A stretch of 64,000 nt of DNA. It comes from Diospyros lotus. Its lineage: Eukaryota; Streptophyta; Magnoliopsida; Ericales; Ebenaceae. Of the stretch, positions 57,777 to 64,000 are shown piece by piece. The DNA lies in contig NC_068341.1 in assembly GCF_014633365.1 (NCBI RefSeq), positions 19,698,339-19,762,338 on the forward strand, given 5' to 3'. The stretch's first letter is position 1; each line of letters begins with the position of its first letter. The position numbers and the translations under genes are program-made. A model generated the notes under the pieces. It was given only the letters and a program-made list of their open reading frames with translations, did not search any database and was not told the origin of the DNA.

Positions 57777-58250
57777 ATCTTTGTATAACCATTGTTTGTA
57801 TTCATTAGCATCGTAGAGCTTGAATAAGTATAAGGGATTACAAACAAAATTTTCAGATAAACGTAGGAGAAGATCTCAATAGATTTTGAATAATAAAACA
57901 TGAGATAAATTTATGTTGCAAAGTGGGCATAGACATTGTGAAGTTGTATTTGTTTTATATCGCTAACTTAGTGAATTATTATGTTGTTTAATGTGATTTT
58001 GGTACTCTTCTCCTAATAGTTAGTTTTTAGGAGTCAGTTCTACTCAACTCAGATCTACTTAACATAATATCAAAATAGACTTTTATTTATAGTGTTAAAT
58101 TTAGATTATGTTCATATATATTTGCACGTTACGCTTGGGTCAGGATGTTGAAGTTGCATTTATTTCATATTATCAAATTATTTAATTATTATATTATTTA
58201 TATATAATTTAAATATCTTTCTCTTAATAATTAATTTTTATGAGTGAGTT
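57777..58250. repeat. Spacer with a diverged tandem duplication
   Basis: 57925-58040 and 58145-58250 share 'ttgaagttg.atttattt.atat' and 'ctaatagttagtttttaggagtcagtt' in the same order, a period of about 215 bp. It is probably retroelement-derived. No gene. Confidence 0.55.
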
Positions 58251-58522
58251 TTACCCCCCAAGTTATTGGTTACTCTTGGATAACCTTGCAGTATTACCGA
58301 TCTGTAATTTGCCGCCCCGGGGGGGGGGGGGACGCACGAGCAAGTAGGTTGGGGCGGCTGTAGTTGATAATTGCTGATTGGGAGGGTCGGTTGGGTAGGT
58401 AGGTGGGTGGGCGCACCACCCTGTGGATACTGAATATTCAACCAGGGTGCAGCATCACGAGGAACGTTATCCTGCTTTTGTCCAGAACCTAAAATATCTG
58501 AACTAACAACGTGGTCCGGCAA
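58238..58522 (-). other. 94-codon Pro/Gln-rich minus-strand open frame, unidentified
   Basis: Reads MPDHVVSSDILGSGQKQDNV, then a Pro-, Gln- and Thr-rich stretch that looks more like protein than the surrounding AT-rich DNA. I do not recognise it. It crosses a C4G13 run (58315-58331), so the frame may be unstable. It could be a captured exon fragment or chance. Confidence 0.3.
58319..58331. repeat. Run of 13 G
   Basis: CCCC followed by 13 G in otherwise AT-rich DNA. Length may be unreliable in assembly. Confidence 0.85.
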
Positions 58523-59636
58523 TTGAGCTTATACCACGTGCACTAAAAGTATTTAAATTAGGGGGCCTACTCATCTTTGGAGATTGTGAATAATATGAAA
58601 CGAAGTAGTAAATTTTATTTCAAATATAGAAAATTAGCTGTCCCAATGGACAAACTGACATGTCGTGTTTGGATTATCCTTGACGTCGAATTGGATTTGG
58701 ACCGCATCCCATTTTAAGTTTAAATTTAATAATTAATGATTTAATCTAAATTCATTTATAGTTGGACTGGGCCAAATTTATGAGATTCATTTTTTAAATT
58801 TCTTTTTGTATTTTTATATATAATATATATATGTGTGTATTTATTTATATATGAGTAGAAAAATACACATAGTTATTTCTATACAAACCTAAAGTACACG
58901 TATGCAATGCATATATGTATATACATAATTGTATGTAGATATACATATACACACACATATATATTTATATATCAAAATTGTGTATCACTATACATATATT
59001 CCTATATATATACATATCAATATATATGTGTATACATATATATATATACACATGCTTGTATGTCTATATATATGAGTGATTTTATTCAATTTAAAGACAC
59101 ATTTACTATCATGAAAAGTTTAGAGTTTCATAAAGAAAAATGCAAAAGTTTAGTAACATAAATATATTTTTGGCCTTTTACATTAGTATATTTTACATAT
59201 TGTATGTCGCATATAAATATATGTATATATGTAAATATCAATATTTTTAAAAAAATGTGTGAAAATAAAATAATTTTTAAAATGTGTAATTAAATATTAA
59301 CATTTAAAAATATAAAATTTTATTTTGTATTCAATATTTATGCAGTGGATCAGAATTTCGTCTAGATCAATAAGCCACACATCTATAAGAGACACACATC
59401 TTAACATCCTTAAGGTTTGGCTATAAGACACACATCTATAACATTTAAAAAATGACAAATTCCTGCACCATTACAAAATTGAGTAAAACAATAATTTTAC
59501 CCTTTGATAAATTACTCGGTCCTCTCCCATTCTTTCTCTTTCTCTATCCCATTAGATCCTCTAGTTGACATAAATGGGTTGTAGATCCCCATCTCTACAA
59601 CCCATATCATGATGAAGTGAAAAAGAATTTCAAACA
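58523..59636. other. AT-rich spacer with TATA-type simple repeats
   Basis: 58810-59080 is dominated by (TA)n/(TATATG)n/(CACA) mixtures, which produce a false 84-codon ORF (58907-59161, Tyr/Ile-rich). No gene. Confidence 0.6.
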
Positions 59637-59663
59637 ACTCTCTCTCTCTCTCTCTCTCTCTCT
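59637..59663. repeat. (CT)n microsatellite
   Basis: About thirteen CT units in 'aactctctct...ctctgca'. Confidence 0.9.
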
Positions 59664-60434
59664 GCAAAGGAACTGAGCACATTAGGTTCTAAAGATTGGA
59701 ACTTCAATGATCTTCTTGGAACTTCAATGTGTCAGGTGCTCATCTAAACCTATATAGAGCAAATCAGAACACCTATCCATTAAGGTAAAATTCTCTATTT
59801 ACATGAATTTTTGTTTTTCTCCCATGAATTCTATGTATAGAGTTAATACTAACAATTTATTATATGAATCAAATTAGAACATTTAGAGTGATAAGTTTCA
59901 CTTTTGTAGTTTTCATAAAATTAGCACTAACAGCAATACGTGATTTTTTAGCATTTTATCAACATTTTTTTGGAAACATCAATAATAACATATATAAAAT
60001 GTAGAGTGTTGCGAAAAACTCTACAAACTAGGGCTCATAAAAGGGGAAATGATCCCTTTTATATTAAGGACCTAGGGCACAAAGAGAAATGGGCTAAGGG
60101 AAATGGGTTTTATGGGCTTCCTCCCTCCCTTGAGCAAATGGGCCAAGGCCCATTTCTCCTCCAAATGGAGGGTTAAGGGCTTATGGCCCGACTTCAAGAA
60201 ATGGGCTACCAGTACATAGGTTGAATCGTTGCTTCAATCTTGGGCTGAAGCTTATGAAGCTAACTCGAACCATCGTCATCGCCTTGGGCCTCATTAGGAA
60301 ACACAACCCAACATAGGGAAACGAATAGTAAATGGCAAACTAGATTAACTAAGTGGCGATAATTACTAACATTTATAAATGCTAGTAAATTTGCTCAAAA
60401 TGCCAGATATTTACTAGCTTTTATGAAACGTTGA
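59664..60434. other. Spacer without recognised genes
   Basis: 60040-60300 is richer in GC with several GGGCC/GGCCC-like words ('gggcctcatt', 'aggcccattt'), perhaps an old element. No ORF is credible. Confidence 0.45.
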
Positions 60435-60442
60435 TGTATTAT

Positions 60443-61288
60443 TAGGACTGCAAATGAGTTGAGCCGTTTGGGCTCGGCTCGATAAAAGCTTGCTCGAATT
60501 CGTTCGTTAAGGTAAATGAATTAAGTTTGAAACTAATTTTGAAAATTGATTTGTAAATGAGCCAAACTTGAGCTCAAAACTCGACTCATTAGCTCGCGAG
60601 TTGGCTTGATTAGAGGCTCGTGAGTAGGCCCGATTAGAAGTTTGCGATTAGAATAATACATATTATTATTATATCATTTATTAAATTATATATTAGATAT
60701 ATAGTTTATATATATATTATAAATTATATATTAGATATATAGTTTATAAATATATTATTTAACATACATATATATACACACATAGCAACAATATATATAG
60801 ATATATATTTTCCCTTACTTTTCTCTACCTTTCCTATTCCTAGCTCTCTCTTCCCAAGAAACCCACTTTTCTCTTCTCGCTTCTTCTCCAGCCCTCTTCC
60901 CTTCGCCGCCACCTTTCCTCTCGCTGCATTGCCTCTCCTCGAGAGGAACAATATAAGTTGTGAAGCTTGACCGTTGCCTGTCGTCATCATCCCTCACCAT
61001 TGAAGCCTCTCGCCATTGTCTTCAAAGATGAAGAGACCCATTGCTGAAGCCCATCGCCTCGCATCTCTTGTCTTTCTCACCTTTCTAGCATCTCTCATCA
61101 CTCTGGCCACCGCCTATCGTCTTATCCTTCGCTCTTGTCGCCGACCAAGCTCGAGGATGGTGGCAAGCCCAACCTCAAACTTAGCATGAGCCTAGCTTGA
61201 GCTCAAGCTCGAGGTCAAATTTGTCGAGCTTGGTCTAGGCTCGACTTGAGCTTGAGCTCAAGCTTGGCTCGGCTTGATTACAACCCTA
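60443..61288. mobile_element. hAT-like non-autonomous element (846 bp)
   Basis: Imperfect inverted ends: TAGGACTGCAAATGAGTTGAG at 60443 (its start) and the complement of CGGCTTGATTACAACCCTA at 61288. The 8-bp flanks TGTATTAT and TGTATCAT differ by one base. Subterminal GAGCTCGAGC/GCTCGGCTC-type repeats fill both ends. The centre has (AT)n and a pyrimidine-rich stretch (60810-60930). No transposase. Confidence 0.72.
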
Positions 61289-61296
61289 TGTATCAT

Positions 61297-61439
61297 TGAA
61301 GAAAATACTGATAATTAGAATGGTCAAAATGACGTTGTCCAACCTAAAGTTTCCTAGTGTTGTTACCAAAATAAAATAATGAATTTGTAACGTGGAAAAG
61401 GTGATCTTGACGTTCTTCAGCAATAATGATCAGGGGATC
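61297..61439. other. Left part of an LTR-like region
   Basis: Short unassigned stretch leading into the 23-bp minisatellite. Confidence 0.35.
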
Positions 61440-63345
61440 TTGAGGCAAATGATTAGGAGGCCAAAAATAATCAGGGGGCCTCGTGGCAAATAATCAGGAG
61501 GCCAAAAATAATCAGGTGGCCTCGAGAGATGGAGACATGTTGATGTTGATAAGCAGCTGCTTGCTGATGAACAAGAGGCCTAAAATAACCAAAAGACCTT
61601 AAATAACCGAGAGGCCTCAAAGAATTGAGTGACCTTGAGAACTGAGTGGCCTCAAAGAACAAAGTGACCTCTAAGAATTGAGCGTCCTCAAGAATCGAAC
61701 TAGCCTCCAAGAACTAAGTAGCCTTCAAGAACGAAATGGCCTCTAAGAACCGTGTACTCATATTCTTTCCCGCAAGTAAACAGAATCGTAACAAGTAATA
61801 TAATGATGAATAAAGTATTGTTCCCACAAGAATTAGCTTTTGATCCCTATTTTAACCACTATTAACTTTAATAAATCACACATAATAAAACAATTACTCA
61901 CTGTAGGTATTATATTAATTAAAATTGAATGACTAACTAAAAATGCAAAACAACTCCTTGGATTTTTAAATACAGAAATCTAATGCACTAGGGTTCATGA
62001 ATCCACTGTAGTTCTTCAATTGGTTCAATCTTCCAATGATCATGTTTTATAATTCTTGCTTTGAGCTAAAAATCGATGATCCTAAGTTAATCAAAAGCCT
62101 TTCTCGATGGTTAATCGAATCTATGTTTACATATGAGATTAATTATCTCTAATTAATCTACAAATATACAAACATGCATTTATCCACAATGATGATCTAA
62201 ATAAGATTTCACAAGGTATAACGGTATCTTTACCTATTATCGAAGCTTATGTCGTTTATTACCAAGTGCTAATCTATATTGAATCTCTTAAAGTAATATA
62301 AATCACAAACACGTTCTAATGGAGGCCAAGCATCAAAACGAAATTAGTGCATAACAAACGATCAACCCGAAAGACAAGAATATGATAAAACCTGAATACT
62401 TTTAATTAAACCATCATTGAACTAGGTTTCATCAATCACTCTAGTCACAAGGTACTTAGCCTAACATAGTTTCAACCAATGAAAGAATAAAAACGGAGTT
62501 CATGATGTCGGAGAGAAGAAAGAACAAAAAAATACAACCAAAACTGAAGTTCTTCAAGAAAATCTCCTTCTTCTTCCTCGACTTACCTTCTTTTCTCTCT
62601 CAAAAACCACCCTCAATCCTCCAAAAGCTCATTTTTTTTTTATAGTGGTTTCTAGGTCTTTAAAGTCGTGCCTCTTGAAAGAGCCCATCTCCACTTGATT
62701 TGAAAGGAAATGGGCTTAAAACGGCCTTTTCGCAATGTTCTTCACCTTATTGTGGCCTTACCACAGAATGCTTGTCGTGGTAGGACTGTGAGCCGCAGAA
62801 TGTTTGAACAACCACTACCCTAACAAGGTATGATTTGCGTGATAACATCATGAGCCACAGAAAGGAATTCTTATCACGACCCTATCACGCAATGCTTTGT
62901 ACAACAACACCGTGAGCCATTTCTCCTTACTTTCCAACACTTCACCAATGACGTTCTCCTTCTGATGCTTTGCGATCTCATCAACCTCAACCTTGAGTGG
63001 ACCTTTTACCTTGCCTTTAATGCCCAGTTTAGCTCTAAAAATTGCAACATCATCACTTTTTTTTGCTCTAAATGTCTTCAACACATGTTTCACACCTACA
63101 TGGCCAAATATTAAACAAATTAACATCGAAACCATGCTCATTAATAGAATAAATGCTAAGTTCATTGGCCTAAGTGTATAAGACACTTATCAAACTGAGT
63201 GGCCTCCAAGAATTGAGTGGCCTTTAAGAATTAAGTGGCCTCTAGAAACAAGTGACCTCCAAGAACCGAGTGGCTTTGAGAATTGAGTGGCCTCCAAGAA
63301 CCGAGTGACCTTGAGAACCAAGTGGCCTCTAAGAACTAGGAGATC
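61440..63345. repeat. ~23-bp GAGTGGCCTC minisatellite, split by a solo LTR
   Basis: Two parts, 61440-61752 and 63193-63345, contain many units of the type GAGTGGCCTCCAAGAACC. The left part is more diverged (GAGGCC-AAATAATCAG variants). The solo LTR at 61753-63192 splits it within a unit (AACCG/AACTG). Confidence 0.82.
61753..63192 (-). mobile_element. Solo LTR, minus strand (same family as 28110-29266)
   Basis: On the minus strand it begins TGATAAGTGTCTTATACAC and ends with ACTTGCGGG...GAGTACA. 1,440 bp. The flanks AACCG and AACTG are a one-mismatch TSD within the minisatellite unit. It shares long stretches with the plus-strand copy at 28.1-29.3 kb. The 112-codon minus ORF (62848-63186) lies in its 5' part and has no known motif. 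Confidence 0.75.
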
Positions 63346-64000
63346 TACCAAAACAAATAGATGGTGAGAGGTGTGGGAGACTGTTCCCGCGTAAACCCTC
63401 CGATGCTTAAGTTAGTCTTTGAGTGCTTGATCGCAAAAATAGGGTTTGAGTATCAGAGTGAGCACACCTAAATTAGCAGGAAAATCTTCTATTTGTAGAG
63501 GAGTATAGAGTAATCCTAATTAAATCGAGATTAGGATTATTTGTAAATAACATTTATCTTGATTTTTCCTAGACTGGCTGGGACTAGGATTGTTATAGAT
63601 AGAGACTATTTCTCTTGGAGGGTGTCTATCTCACTTGTTCCAGAGTCCTTTTATAATTAGAATTCTTTACAGACAATCAACTATTCTCTTGGAATATTTG
63701 GATCGAGGAATTCCCCAGGAGGGTCCGTTGTTGTCAAAGGAGGCTCCTCGGGGTTGGAGGATTTTTGTGATCGAGTTCAGTGAAGCATAACCGAGTGGGC
63801 ACTCAGTTATGCCAAGTTACCCTTTGGGAGCCCATTCAGCCATTGGACTAAGTGGCCACTCAGCTCTTTGGGCTGAGTGGTCACTTGATTCTTTGGGCCA
63901 AATTGCCCATCTTATTTTGGCTTCTTTTTCTTGGTTTTCCTTTGGCTTTTGTTCTGTCTCTTTTGCTTGATTTTCTTTGTTTTTTTTGCTCACAAATGGA
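63346..64000 (+). mobile_element. Gypsy-type LTR R/U5-like region, cut by the right edge
   Basis: Contains 'gggagactgttcccgcgtaaaccctccgatgcttaagtt', an R-region signature of Tat-type gypsy LTRs, following the minisatellite that would be its U3. At 63800-63880 'gagtggccactcag' words continue the GAGTGGCC theme. No LTR end is seen before 64000. Confidence 0.5.

Noticed and set aside
58907..59161. 84-codon Tyr/Ile-rich ORF
   Set aside because: Product of TATATA/TACATA simple repeats.

Overview
This window is nuclear DNA of a flowering plant, most likely a eudicot. The evidence is two multi-exon genes with plant-type GT/AG introns, several lineages of plant Ty1/copia and Ty3/gypsy LTR retrotransposons, Cassandra TRIM elements whose LTRs carry a 5S-rRNA-like promoter segment, a plant L1-type LINE, hAT-like and Harbinger-like non-autonomous DNA transposons, and AT-rich spacers. 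I cannot name the species.

Layout. 1-21.3 kb is a stack of nested retrotransposons. A minus-strand gypsy-type LTR runs off the left edge. A decayed plus-strand copia element (about 1.04-5.85 kb) is split by a solo LTR. A decayed minus-strand copia element (about 5.85-12.9 kb) is split by a complete Cassandra element and by a second solo LTR of the same family as the first. At 13.0-21.4 kb a copia LTR piece holds a gypsy-type solo LTR, which holds a minus-strand solo LTR and a second Cassandra, whose 5' LTR in turn holds another gypsy-type solo LTR. Most of these insertions have recognisable 5-bp target-site duplications (TSDs). 21.3-25.1 kb is spacer with a Harbinger-like MITE.

25.1-34.1 kb is the gene island. 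It holds an intact nine-exon cytochrome P450 on + (477 codons, CYP85 clan, CYP722-like, a family linked to strigolactone/carlactonoic acid metabolism) and an intact five-exon PLP-dependent serine decarboxylase on - (475 codons; supplies ethanolamine for choline and phospholipid synthesis). They end tail to tail with about 2.5 kb between them, which includes a retroelement LTR-like repeat. Nothing suggests the two act in one pathway.

34.1-47.3 kb returns to repeats: a solo LTR, an internally deleted gypsy element of Tat type with a 3' tandem array, and a 5'-truncated LINE carrying a GC-rich hAT-like insertion. 47.3-57.8 kb is the most unusual object: a young copia (Tnt1-like) element with a nearly intact polyprotein, whose left end is rebuilt as a fold-back. 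It has 34 nt of true LTR terminus, then an inverted copy of the leader, an inverted copy of most of the LTR, a short inverted shard, then the last ~280 nt of the LTR in normal orientation followed by the normal leader and coding region. The whole rearranged unit is bounded by one TSD (TCTAT), so it probably integrated in this form. 57.8-64 kb holds simple repeats, another hAT-like element, and a 23-bp minisatellite interrupted by a solo LTR.

All coordinates and exon limits were read by eye. Family names rest on recognised motifs, not on database searches.
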